Made by a program: the position numbers and the translations under genes | The notes under the pieces: model-generated | What the model was told of the DNA's origin: nothing | The model's input: only the letters and a program-made list of their open reading frames with translations | The model's database searches: none | Origin: CAZMGT01 sp964565895 | Lineage (GTDB): Bacteria > Armatimonadota > Zipacnadia > UBA1398 > CAZMGT01 | DNA length: 45,590 bases | Reading direction: 5' to 3' | Assembly: GCA_964565895.1 (NCBI GenBank) | Contig: CAZMGT010000028.1 | Span: 1 to 45,590 of the forward strand | In this document: piece after piece, positions 15,194 to 23,002 of the stretch | Position numbering within the stretch: position 1 is the stretch's first letter | Layout: every line of letters starts with the position of its first letter

Positions 15194-17263
15194 CTAGCGC
15201 CGGCGGAGCAAGCCGCCCATCCCGCTCGCCCGCCGGCCGCGCTCGCGCAAAAACTCCGCCGCGCTCGGCCGCTGCTGCGTCAGCGAGGGGACAACCACCT
15301 CGTCGCCCTCCTTCAGCCCCTGCAAAATCTCCGTCCGCTCGTCTCCCACAAGCCCCACCTCAATGGGAATCTCCACCAGCTCCTCCCCCTCGCGCACGGT
15401 CACCATATACTGCCCGCTTACCTCGCGCACCGCCCGGCTCGGCAAATACAGCGTATCCTCCGCCTCGGCCACCAGAAAATCGCACGTCGCCGTCATCCCC
15501 GGCTTAAGCAACGGGTCGGGGTTGTCGATCTCCACGGTTACCAGCACGGTGGCAATGTTCTGCTCCGTCGTCGCCTCCGGGTTCACTCGGGTAACCTTGC
15601 CCGTGAACATTTTGTCGGGCAGGCCCTCCACGATAATCTCCACCGACTGCCCCACGTGCACCTTCGCTACATCGGCCTCGTCTAAGTTAACGTCCACATA
15701 CATCTTCGACAGGTCGCCCAGCTCAACGATGTCCGTCCCCTGGGCAATGGCCGAGCGCCCAGAGGTAATGATCGTTCCCTCTTCGACGAACTTCTTCAAA
15801 ATCACCCCGTCGCGCGGGGCGCGAATGGTGGTGTACTCGAGCATTGTCTTGGCGTTTTCCACCTGCGCCTGCGCGCGGGCGACCTGCGCGCGAGCGGCGG
15901 CGAGCTCCGCCTCGCGCACGCGCTCTTGAATTTTATTGGCCAGGGCGCGCTCTAAGCTGGCCTGCGCCTGCACCCCGCGCGCTTGGGCCGCCTCAAGGTC
16001 TGTGCGCTGCTCCGCCTCGATCGTCTCCCAGCGTTTGCGCGCCGCCTCAAGATCCGCTTTCGCTTGCTCCACGCGCGCCTGAGCGGCCTCAAGCTGCGCC
16101 TTTTGCTCCGCCTCCAGCGTATTCCAGCGCTCCTGGGCGGAGCGCAGCTCAGCCCGCGCCTGCTCCACCCGCGCCTGCGCCGCCTCGAGGGCAATGCGTT
16201 GCTCCGCGGCGATGGTGTTCCAGCGCTGCTGCGCCGAGGTGAGCTCCGCCTTCGCCTGCTCCACGCGCGCCCGCGCCGCGGCAAGCTCCATCTCCTGCTG
16301 CGCGGCGATCGTGTCCCAGCGCTCCTGGGCTGCCTCGAGCTCGGCCTTGGCCTGCTCGTAGCGCGTTTGCGCCGAGTCCAGCTCGCTTTGGGGAATATAA
16401 CCCGCAGCCTTCAGCCCCTTCGCCCGCTCAAGCTCCTTCTCGGCGATCTTCAGGTCCGCGCGAGCTTTGTCCAGCGTAGCCTTCGCCTGGGCCAGAGCTT
16501 GGGGGTGGGTTGCCTGCTCGAGCTGCTGCAGGTCCTTCGTCGCCGCCTCATAGGCCGCTTTTGCTTTGTCCAACGCAGCCTTGGCTTGGGCCAGCGCCTG
16601 GGGATGGGCCGCCTTTTGCAGTTGCTCCAGGTCCTTCAGCGCGGCCTCAAGCCCCGCCTTGGCCTTGTCTAGCGCGGCTTTGGCCTGCGCGCGGGCCTGG
16701 GGCTGCGTCGCATTTTGCAACTCCTCCAGGTCCTTCAGCGCCGCTTGATAGGCGGCCTCGGCCTTGTCCAGGGCGGCCTTCGCCTGCGCGCGGGCCTGGG
16801 GGAGGGTCGCCTCCTCCAAGCGCTCCACGTCCTTCAGTGCCGCGTCGTGCCCCGCCTGGGCCTGGGCGATCTCCGCCTCGATGAGCTTGGGCTGGGCCTT
16901 CGCCTCATATTCCGCCTGGGCCAGGCGGGCCTTCGCCGCGTTAAGGTCCGCGAGCGCCTGCTCATACGCCGCGCGCGTGTCAGTGGGGTCGATCTTGGCG
17001 ATCAGGTCGCCCTTTTTCACGAAGTCGCCGACATCCACAGCGAGCACATCAATCCGCCCGCCGGCATAGGACTTCACGCGCACGGTAGTCAGCGGGCGCA
17101 ACGTGCCGTCCGCGGAGACGGTCACGCGGACCGTGCCCCGCTGCACTTTAACGATCTCCAAGTCCTCCGCTTGCTCCTCGTTGCTTGCCCGGACGCGCTT
17201 ATAGAGGCAAAACGCGCCGCCGGCGACGAGGAGCAGGACAAGCACAACAGCAGCTCGTTTCAT
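15194..17263 (-). CDS. MacA/HlyD-family periplasmic adaptor with giant repeat-built coiled-coil hairpin
   Basis: This 689-residue protein would link the MacB-type permease to the TolC-type channel. E. coli MacA has 371 residues. Residues 4-22 are a membrane anchor. Lipoyl halves lie at about 38-92 (VKKGDLIAKIDP) and 476-505 (YTTIRAPRDGVILK). Beta-barrel and membrane-proximal domains follow (about 505-660). The hairpin runs up from about residue 94 to 283, turns at GYIPQSELD (288-296) and runs down to about 475. The ascending arm contains four 33-residue repeats (152-283, each with PQAxAQAKAxLDKA). The descending arm contains four 32-residue repeats (313-440, most with RWxTIxAEQ...LEAAQARVEQA). 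At 1.5 A per residue each arm could reach about 27-28 nm. The family assignment is firm; the length is an inference. Confidence 0.9.
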   Translation of the reverse strand: MKRAAVVLVLLLVAGGAFCLYKRVRASNEEQAEDLEIVKVQRGTVRVTVSADGTLRPLTTVRVKSYAGGRIDVLAVDVGDFVKKGDLIAKIDPTDTRAAYEQALADLNAAKARLAQAEYEAKAQPKLIEAEIAQAQAGHDAALKDVERLEEATLPQARAQAKAALDKAEAAYQAALKDLEELQNATQPQARAQAKAALDKAKAGLEAALKDLEQLQKAAHPQALAQAKAALDKAKAAYEAATKDLQQLEQATHPQALAQAKATLDKARADLKIAEKELERAKGLKAAGYIPQSELDSAQTRYEQAKAELEAAQERWDTIAAQQEMELAAARARVEQAKAELTSAQQRWNTIAAEQRIALEAAQARVEQARAELRSAQERWNTLEAEQKAQLEAAQARVEQAKADLEAARKRWETIEAEQRTDLEAAQARGVQAQASLERALANKIQERVREAELAAARAQVARAQAQVENAKTMLEYTTIRAPRDGVILKKFVEEGTIITSGRSAIAQGTDIVELGDLSKMYVDVNLDEADVAKVHVGQSVEIIVEGLPDKMFTGKVTRVNPEATTEQNIATVLVTVEIDNPDPLLKPGMTATCDFLVAEAEDTLYLPSRAVREVSGQYMVTVREGEELVEIPIEVGLVGDERTEILQGLKEGDEVVVPSLTQQRPSAAEFLRERGRRASGMGGLLRRR
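15944..16327 (-). repeat. Four tandem 96-bp coding repeats (descending adaptor helix)
   Basis: These encode residues 313-440 of the adaptor as four 32-residue units with no insertions between them. Each unit starts Q/R-x-R-W-x-T and contains an LEAAQARVEQA-like stretch. Confidence 0.85.
16415..16810 (-). repeat. Four tandem 99-bp coding repeats (ascending adaptor helix)
   Basis: These encode residues 152-283 of the adaptor as four 33-residue units in exact register. Each has A-[TA]-x-PQAxAQAKAxLDKA at its start; three also have KDLxxL near the end. The first three units are the most alike; the fourth has diverged toward the hairpin tip. Confidence 0.88.
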
Positions 17264-17305
17264 TGCCCAGCTCCCTCGCTGCGCGCAGAACGCAAGTTGT
17301 CGGGG

Positions 17306-17902
17306 CTATTCCTCAGCGCGCGGGCCGCGGCCCCTGCCCGGGCCTCCCCGGCGGCCGAAGGGCATGCCCATCGGCCCCAGCCCGTTTTCCAAAATCCCCA
17401 GCGCCATGCAGCGCACCTCGCTGCGCAGCGAAAGCTTCTCGCACAGCGCCTTGTCTTGAGCCTCCATCTCCGCGCGAAAATCGGCAAGCGCCGCGCGATA
17501 CTTCTCCAACGCGGCTTTTAGCTCATCATCGGAGACCTCGGCCTTGTTTGCCGTGCGGCGCAGATTGTCCAGCTCTTCGCGCAGCTTGCGCCGCGCCTCG
17601 TCCTTCACCTGCAGCACCTGCTGCACGGCCTGGCGCTCCTCTTGCGATAGCTCCGCCTGGTCGAGCATGCGCTGGATAAACTGCTGGCGGCGCTTGGCGC
17701 GCTCCGCCTCGCTCAGCGGCTGCCGGCCGGGGCCCGGGCCTGGCCCGCCCCCTGGGGGGCCTTCGCGCGCCGGCGCTTGGGCGACGGTTTCCTCCGACCC
17801 CTGCGCCGGCTGCTGCGACTTGCATCCCTGCCCGGCGATTAACACCGCCAAGGCAAGCGCACAAAGCAAAACAATACCAGCCCTGACCACCGCGTGCTTC
17901 AC
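17306..17902 (-). CDS. Putative lipoprotein with Spy/CpxP-like helical domain
   Basis: This 198-residue exported protein is the first gene of the efflux operon. The N terminus is a hydrophobic signal ending IAGQGC, so Cys27 may be lipidated, although the lipobox is not canonical. A Gly/Pro-rich linker (about residues 45-62) precedes a charged helical region (about 63-175) with LSQEERQAVQQVLQVKDEAR, similar in style to Spy/CpxP/heavy-metal resistor domains. The tail (GMPFGRRGGPGRGRG) is Gly/Arg-rich. It may be a periplasmic chaperone or sensor working with the exporter; this is inferred from position and helix pattern. The GTG start at 17900-17902 follows GGAGGAGGGAG. Confidence 0.65.
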   Translation of the reverse strand: MKHAVVRAGIVLLCALALAVLIAGQGCKSQQPAQGSEETVAQAPAREGPPGGGPGPGPGRQPLSEAERAKRRQQFIQRMLDQAELSQEERQAVQQVLQVKDEARRKLREELDNLRRTANKAEVSDDELKAALEKYRAALADFRAEMEAQDKALCEKLSLRSEVRCMALGILENGLGPMGMPFGRRGGPGRGRGPRAEE

Positions 17903-18124
17903 TGGCTATCTCCCTCCTCCACGGCGCATCTCGTGTGCCCCCGCGGGTGCCCCGTGCTCTCCGCCGGCGCGGACACGCCTTTTGACGCCGCGCCTGGCCC
18001 AAGGTTCAGCGCACGGACGGCTGCCCCGCGATGCACCTTTGGCTGATGATCTATTTGGCCGTTTTCGCGCGGAACACCTCCGCCCTCACGCAGGCGCCTC
18101 TGGCCGAAGTTTGGCGCGGCCGAG

Positions 18125-18153
18125 ATTGTACACATGTTGTACACACCTGTGGA
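18125..18153 (-). promoter_or_regulatory. Putative promoter of the efflux operon
   Basis: On the minus strand TCCACA (18148-18153) and TACAAT (18125-18130) are separated by 17 bases. The spacer and -10 are occupied by the TTGTACACA repeats, so a bound protein would block or remodel the promoter. Confidence 0.45.
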
Positions 18154-18156
18154 AAA
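18126..18156 (+). repeat. 11-bp-phased 9-mers, possible operator
   Basis: TTGTACACA occurs at 18126-18134 and again at 18137-18145. An inverted related 9-mer, TGTGGAAAA (TTTTCCACA on the minus strand), follows at 18148-18156. The three start exactly 11 bp apart. They resemble DnaA boxes (TTATNCACA, or TTGTCCACA in GC-rich genomes) but lie in a promoter. TGTACA recurs at 18226-18231 at the -10 of the plus-strand promoter. Confidence 0.5.
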
Positions 18157-18202
18157 AAGCTTCGCCGAAGGCCGAGCGACCCCCGCCCCCCGCCGGGCAA
18201 AA

Positions 18203-18232
18203 TTGACCGCGCAAACAGGCGCACTGTACAAT
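18203..18232 (+). promoter_or_regulatory. Putative promoter of the secreted-protein genes
   Basis: TTGACC (18203-18208) and TACAAT (18227-18232) are 18 bases apart, close to the sigma-70 consensus. Transcription would begin near 18239, about 90 bases before the ATG at 18329. The TGTACA motif overlaps the -10. Confidence 0.6.
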
Positions 18233-18328
18233 CGCCCGGGCAAAACAGAGGCCAGCGCAACGTATCTAAACAAAAGCCCGCCCAAGCACACGGGCCCGTA
18301 TTGCCTTGCCAGCGAGAAGGTTTGGCCG

Positions 18329-19429
18329 ATGAAAGCGCTTTATCCCGCCCTGCTCGGTTGGCTTTTCGCGCTCTCCTCCTTCGCCCCGGCGGAGGTCGTC
18401 CTGCATCTTCCGTTCGACAAGCAGGAAGACCTGGCTAACTGCACGGCAAGCGCAGGAAACATCTCCCTGGCCACAGAGCCGGAGAACATCCACGGCGGCA
18501 CGGGCGCCCTGCAACTGGCCTACGATCCCACCCCTTACGTGACGATCACCGTGGCCAACTTAGACATCGCCGGGGCAAAGAGCATGTCCGTTTGGGTTAA
18601 GGCGAACACGCGCACCCCGCTGCAGTATACCCTCGCCGAGGAGGACGGTTCCGCTTACGAGGGCCTGTGCAACATCCCCGCCAACCAGTGGGTGAATATT
18701 ACCATCTCCCTCGCCGACCTTCACCTGCTGCCCCTCACCGACGACGAGAACAACCAGCTCGACGTTGACCAAGTGCGCACGGTGAGCTTTATGGACCTCT
18801 CGAACATGGGCGGGGAGTGGGACCGCGCCTTGGGGAAAAAGACGGGCCCGCAGCAAATCTGGCTCGACGAGCTAAAATTCGACACCGCCGAGGTTGCCCC
18901 GCGCGCAACGATCATCGACCAGGGGGCAACGAAGGTCAGCGTGCTCGCCGACTTCCGCGACAAGGTCCTTCACGGGCTGCTCGTCGGCGACACAGCACTA
19001 AGCTTCGTCCCCGGAGCGTCGGGCCAGCAAAACGATTTCGCCGCCCAACTGCAATACACCATCGCCGGCTGGCAGTGGTCCGGCGTTGTGCTCCCTGTGT
19101 TTCGCGCCGTGCTCACCGGTTTGCGCGAGGTACGCCTTCAGGTGCGCGCCGAGCGCGACACACGCCTGCATGTTCTTCTCGAGGAAAACAAGGGCACGCG
19201 CTACGAGCAAAAAGTCGAGCTTACCGGCGACGGACAGTGGAGGCTTGTCTCCGCGCGCGTGGAAAACTTTAACTGGGATGGCACGTCGCCGGCCGATGAG
19301 AACAACCAGCTCGACGTAGACCAGGTCCGGTTTTGCATTATCGTTGTAGACACGTTTAACTCTTTGCCCGACGAGCAGGGAATCGGCCGGCTGGCCATCG
19401 ACAACGTCGCCTTTGTCGCTCAGCAGTAG
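18329..19429 (+). CDS. Exported protein with two carbohydrate-binding-like beta-sandwich domains
   Basis: This 366-residue protein has a signal peptide (about residues 1-21, ending FAPAEV) and two related beta-sandwich domains of about 165 residues. They run from about 22 to 190 and about 195 to 364. Both contain the segment DENNQLDVDQVR before a hydrophobic strand and end with a D-[EN]-[LV]-x-F strand. This layout is like CBM11/CIA30-type 'complex I intermediate/CBM' sandwiches, which bind glycans. No catalytic residues are evident. I chose the ATG at 18329 because it directly precedes the signal peptide; the in-frame sequence upstream includes the promoter. It lies 27 bases before the next gene and is probably co-expressed. 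Confidence 0.75.
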   Translation: MKALYPALLGWLFALSSFAPAEVVLHLPFDKQEDLANCTASAGNISLATEPENIHGGTGALQLAYDPTPYVTITVANLDIAGAKSMSVWVKANTRTPLQYTLAEEDGSAYEGLCNIPANQWVNITISLADLHLLPLTDDENNQLDVDQVRTVSFMDLSNMGGEWDRALGKKTGPQQIWLDELKFDTAEVAPRATIIDQGATKVSVLADFRDKVLHGLLVGDTALSFVPGASGQQNDFAAQLQYTIAGWQWSGVVLPVFRAVLTGLREVRLQVRAERDTRLHVLLEENKGTRYEQKVELTGDGQWRLVSARVENFNWDGTSPADENNQLDVDQVRFCIIVVDTFNSLPDEQGIGRLAIDNVAFVAQQ

Positions 19430-19456
19430 CGCCAGGTGCGCGGGGGGTGAGCGGTT

Positions 19457-22156
19457 GTGAAAAGCGCGGCGAGAATCGTCCTCGCGAGCGTGCTCTGCCT
19501 CGTTGCCCTTGCCCAAGGGGCGCTCGCGCAAAACATTCACCTGCGCGACCTCCGTGGCGAGCGCCCGTTTGCCCTGCGCTGCACCGTGCGCGGGCCAGAG
19601 CAGTGGCCCGCCGACGCCCAGGCGACCATCGTGCTCAACTACGTGGGCAACTCCTACTATGCCGTGCGCCTTTCGCGCAGCGCGGTTGATGTGCAGAAGG
19701 TCATCGAAGGTCAAGCGCGCCAACTGGTCCCCCCGCGCCCCATCGCCCAGGCTCCCGAACACGAGGTTAAAGTTCGCCGCGAGCTCGCCCGCCTGCTCGT
19801 CGTCTGCGACGGCGACATCGTCGCCGAGTGCTTCGACACCGACCTCGCCGGGGGCAAGGTGGGCTGGGCGACGAGCACCCCCGAGCTGCGCGTCGAGGAC
19901 CTCTCCGTAACGCACTTTGAGCCGCTCTTTTTCATGGACTCGTTCGAACGCCAGGAGGGCTCCTCGGGCAACTGGGAGATCGTCGAGGGGAGCTTCGGCA
20001 ACATTAGCCTAAACAGCCAAAAGCCCCGCCCCGAGCTCGCCGCTAACCCGTTTTCCTTCGGCTCAACAACGTTCGAGCGCACCCTTGCCGTCAACGGAAG
20101 TTGGCACTGGACGAACTATCGCTTCTCGGCTGCGGTAAAGGGCGTGGGCGTCGGCGCCCTCGGCCTCGCCTTTTACGTCCAAGACCGCGACAACTATTAC
20201 CTCTTCCGCTGGGTCGCCCTAGACGAAAACGCCGCCCAAGGGCACCAGCGCCAACTCATTCGCGTGCGCAACGGCCGGTGGACGCTGCTTGAGTCGCACC
20301 CCGGCGGGTTCGCCCCCGACCGCTGGTATCGCATGACCGTGCGCGCCACAGGCAGCCACGTCGAGGGCTATATCGACGACGAGCTGGTGTTTGCGCGCGA
20401 CTTGGGCGAATACGGCATGGGGCGCATTGGGCTTTACTCCTCCGGCGGCGCGGGGACGGCATATTTCGACGACGTTGCCGTCTTAGCGACCGACCGCCTG
20501 GCGGACGACTTCGAAGGCCCCGCCGCCGGGCGGTGGATCGCCGAGCAGGGCTCGTGGGTCGCCCGCGGGGGCCTGCTCTACGGTCGCGCCACGGGGCAGT
20601 TGGGCACAGCGCGCACGGGCGAGCTGATGTGGCGCGACACCGAGTGCTCCGTGCGCGCGCGCCTTGCCCCCGGCGCCTCGGCGGGCCTTGTCCTCCGCGA
20701 CACGGGCGAGGGGAAGTACATCTTCCTCGTCCAGCACACCTCGGCGGGCAAGTGCGAGGGGCGCTGGCTGCGCCTCGCTCGGGGAACGGTCGCCGTGCTG
20801 AGCAGCGGCGTCATCCCCCTCGTAGACACCGCGGTAACCCTCAGCGCGCTTGCCGAAGGGCCGTATCTTGAGGGCCGGGTAAACGGCCGCGTCGTTGCTC
20901 AGTGCGTAGACGGCACGCTGCCCTATGGCCAGGTGGGGCTCGCCGTGGCCGGGCCGGGCGAGGTGCCGTTCGACGACTTCCTTGCCCTGGAAAAGGGGCC
21001 CCCTGAGCCGCCCCCGCCGATTACCGAGCAGTTTACCAGAGAGGCGACGATGGCCGGCTGGGCAAGCGCCTCCGGCCGCTGGACCGAGGAGAAAACCAAC
21101 GGCCGCCTCGTCCGCTGGTATAAGGGCACGTTCTACAGCGATGTCTCCCTTGCCGTCGCCCTGCCCCGGCCCCAGAAAGACCGCGGCAAGCTTTGGCTAA
21201 CCCTCTGCGGCGACGGGAAAGACCTGCTCTCCGGCTATACGGCGTTTTTGGACGACGAAAACCCCGCCCAGGCGGCGATAACCCTCACCCGCGCCGGCGT
21301 GCAAGTCGCCGAAACTCAGGTTAACCTCGCCCCCGACGAGGAGCACATCTTCGCCCTCGCTCGGCGCGGCGGTTTGGTTTACATTTGCGTAGACGGCGCG
21401 CCGGTGCTCTCGCACCTCGATGTCGCTCCGTTGCGCGGGCGAAGGGTGGCCCTGGCCAGCGAGGGCCTAAAGCTTAACCTGAGCAAGGTTGCCGCCGAGG
21501 GGCGAAACGTGCTCGAGTATACGTTCTCCCGCGCGCCGGTAGACTGGTATCCCGTGCGCGGCGTGTGGGAGGTCTCCGACCGCTGGGCCTGCTTCCCCGG
21601 CTGGGCTTGGTTTTGCGGCAAAGGCGACGACGCCCCGCTCATCTGGAGCAAGCGCACGTTCCGCGGCGACCTGACCCTGGAGTGGTACGCCGCCCTGGCC
21701 ATGCTCACCGACGAAGGCACCGGCTACCCTCACCCGAGCGACATCAACTGCACCATCTGCGCCGACGGCAAGCGCCTAGACAGCGGCTATAGCTTCATCT
21801 TCAACGGCTGGAACAACAAGAAAACGGCTATCTTAAAGCAGGGCAAAATCGTCGCAGAAACCGACCGCGGGCGGTTTAAAAACCCCGTGCGCACAAACAA
21901 CGCGTTTCACAGACACTGGTTTTATGTGCGCGTGGAAAAAGAAGGGGCAACCCTGCGCCTTAGCGTAGACGGGACAACCCTGCTCGAGTGGACCGATCCC
22001 CAGCCGCTTGAGGGCGGCCACATTGCCTTCTGGACCTACAAAAACGGCCTGATGAACGCGCGCACGCGCATCTCGTTTGAAGCCGGCGGAAACAAGGAGC
22101 GCATCGTCGTCCCGGCAACCTGGGAGGGCGACCTGCCCTATAGCATTTACCAATAA
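19457..22156 (+). CDS. Large exported protein with about five LamG/DUF1080-like domains
   Basis: This 899-residue protein has a signal peptide (residues 1-24, ending ALAQ) followed by about five concanavalin-like sandwiches. They lie at about 25-155, 156-345, 346-515, 520-690 and 695-890. Repeating elements are an opening D-x-F-E-type strand (MDSFERQEGSSGNWEIVEGSF, in short form also ADDFEGPAAGRW), a middle RDNYYLFRW-type strand and a closing YFDDVAVL-type strand. The last domain differs and contains WAWFCGKGDDAPLIW and FNGWNNKKTAI, reminiscent of DUF1961/YesU-like sandwiches. No anchor is visible at the C terminus, so the protein is probably secreted or periplasmic. It likely binds polysaccharide. 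The GTG start at 19457 follows GGGGGTGAG. Confidence 0.72.
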   Translation: MKSAARIVLASVLCLVALAQGALAQNIHLRDLRGERPFALRCTVRGPEQWPADAQATIVLNYVGNSYYAVRLSRSAVDVQKVIEGQARQLVPPRPIAQAPEHEVKVRRELARLLVVCDGDIVAECFDTDLAGGKVGWATSTPELRVEDLSVTHFEPLFFMDSFERQEGSSGNWEIVEGSFGNISLNSQKPRPELAANPFSFGSTTFERTLAVNGSWHWTNYRFSAAVKGVGVGALGLAFYVQDRDNYYLFRWVALDENAAQGHQRQLIRVRNGRWTLLESHPGGFAPDRWYRMTVRATGSHVEGYIDDELVFARDLGEYGMGRIGLYSSGGAGTAYFDDVAVLATDRLADDFEGPAAGRWIAEQGSWVARGGLLYGRATGQLGTARTGELMWRDTECSVRARLAPGASAGLVLRDTGEGKYIFLVQHTSAGKCEGRWLRLARGTVAVLSSGVIPLVDTAVTLSALAEGPYLEGRVNGRVVAQCVDGTLPYGQVGLAVAGPGEVPFDDFLALEKGPPEPPPPITEQFTREATMAGWASASGRWTEEKTNGRLVRWYKGTFYSDVSLAVALPRPQKDRGKLWLTLCGDGKDLLSGYTAFLDDENPAQAAITLTRAGVQVAETQVNLAPDEEHIFALARRGGLVYICVDGAPVLSHLDVAPLRGRRVALASEGLKLNLSKVAAEGRNVLEYTFSRAPVDWYPVRGVWEVSDRWACFPGWAWFCGKGDDAPLIWSKRTFRGDLTLEWYAALAMLTDEGTGYPHPSDINCTICADGKRLDSGYSFIFNGWNNKKTAILKQGKIVAETDRGRFKNPVRTNNAFHRHWFYVRVEKEGATLRLSVDGTTLLEWTDPQPLEGGHIAFWTYKNGLMNARTRISFEAGGNKERIVVPATWEGDLPYSIYQ

Positions 22157-22210
22157 GCGCCGGGCAGCGTCTGGCACGTGCCGCCCGCGCAAACCAGGGA
22201 GGAGCAGACG

Positions 22211-22717
22211 ATGGACGCTATCCTAACCCGCAGGAGCATTCGCAAATACACCTCAGACCCCGTCCCCGACGATGTGGTAGAGCAGCTCCTGCGCGCGGCA
22301 ATGGCCGCCCCCTCGGCGAACAACCAACAGCCCTGGCACTTCATCGTCGTGCGCGACCGCGAGCTGCTCAACGCCGTCCCCACCTACCAGCCATATACGC
22401 AAATGCTGCGCGAAGCGCCGCTGGCCATTGTCGTCTGCGGCGACCCGCAAGCCAGCCCGTTCGGCCAGTTCTGGGTCCAGGACTGCTCCGCGGCCACGGA
22501 AAACCTCCTCCTTGCCGCGCACGCACTGGGGCTGGGCGCGGTGTGGCTCGCCGTCTATCCCGAGCAAAAGTGGGTCGACGAGACGCGCAAGCTGTTCCGC
22601 ATTCCCGAGAACATCGTCCCGCTGGCGATCGTTTCCATCGGCTACCCCGCGGAGGAAAAGCCTCCCGCCGAGCGCTATAACCCCGAGCGGGTGCACCGCG
22701 ACCGCTGGGGAGGATAA
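22211..22717 (+). CDS. Nitroreductase-family FMN oxidoreductase
   Basis: This 168-residue flavoenzyme has the compact nitroreductase fold. It opens with the FMN-binding RRSIRKYTSDPVPDD stretch and contains AAMAAPSANNQQPWHF, then QDCSAATENLLLAAHALGLGAVW, then the C-terminal PxERYNPERVHRDRW. It would reduce substrates with NAD(P)H via FMN; the substrate is unknown. The ATG at 22211 follows AGGGAGGAGC. It heads a run of one-carbon genes. Its TAA stop is in the same frame as the metV-like reading frame that follows, which has no start codon of its own nearby. Confidence 0.9.
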   Translation: MDAILTRRSIRKYTSDPVPDDVVEQLLRAAMAAPSANNQQPWHFIVVRDRELLNAVPTYQPYTQMLREAPLAIVVCGDPQASPFGQFWVQDCSAATENLLLAAHALGLGAVWLAVYPEQKWVDETRKLFRIPENIVPLAIVSIGYPAEEKPPAERYNPERVHRDRWGG

Positions 22718-23002
22718 GCTAAGCAAACACCAGCCCGCGTCGCGGCGGAGGCCCTTTTCGCCCCTGCCCTAGGCGCCGCCCAGGTCGACGCCGAAAAATG
22801 CGCCTCCCGCCTTACCTGCCAGCGCACCTGCCCGCACGGCGCCCCCGTCCTCGCCTACAACGAGCAGCGAAAAAAGACCGTCTCGCGCATCGCCCGGAGC
22901 ACAGCGGGGGAGCACATCGAGATTACCGAGCTGACCCTCGAACGCCACTGCGAGCCGGAGTTCGCGGCGGCGCTCGAGGAGCCCCTCGCCGAGCACGAGG
23001 CC
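22718..23002 (+). other. Open in-frame 5' extension of the metV-like gene lacking a standard start codon
   Basis: From about 22739 to 23002 the frame of the metV-like gene is open and has the strong C/G third-position bias of its neighbours. The part nearest the ATG (LTLERHCEPEF) matches the conserved MetV region that ends in CEPEF, so translation must begin upstream of 23003. Between the nitroreductase stop and 23003 there is no in-frame ATG, GTG or TTG; the only near-standard option is a CTG in ITELTLE. Confidence 0.6.

Larger units (their letters stand above)
17903..18328. other. Divergent 426-bp control region without a protein gene
   Basis: This region separates the minus-strand efflux operon from the plus-strand secreted-protein genes. 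It holds a minus-strand promoter, a plus-strand promoter and a cluster of phased 9-bp repeats, listed separately. The minus-strand leader would be about 215 bases; I see no known riboswitch in it. Short reading frames here lack coding character. Confidence 0.6.

Noticed and set aside
15944..16810. CRISPR-like or satellite repeat array
   Set aside because: The repeats are coding, of 96 and 99 bp, in frame in the adaptor gene, without spacers.
18126..18156. Replication origin based on DnaA-like 9-mers and divergent genes
   Set aside because: There are only three imperfect boxes, no AT-rich unwinding stretch and no dnaA, dnaN or gyrB nearby. The boxes fit a promoter better.
18134..18328. Longer N terminus for the two-domain CBM-like gene
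   Set aside because: It would include the promoter elements and place 65 unrelated residues before a clear signal peptide.
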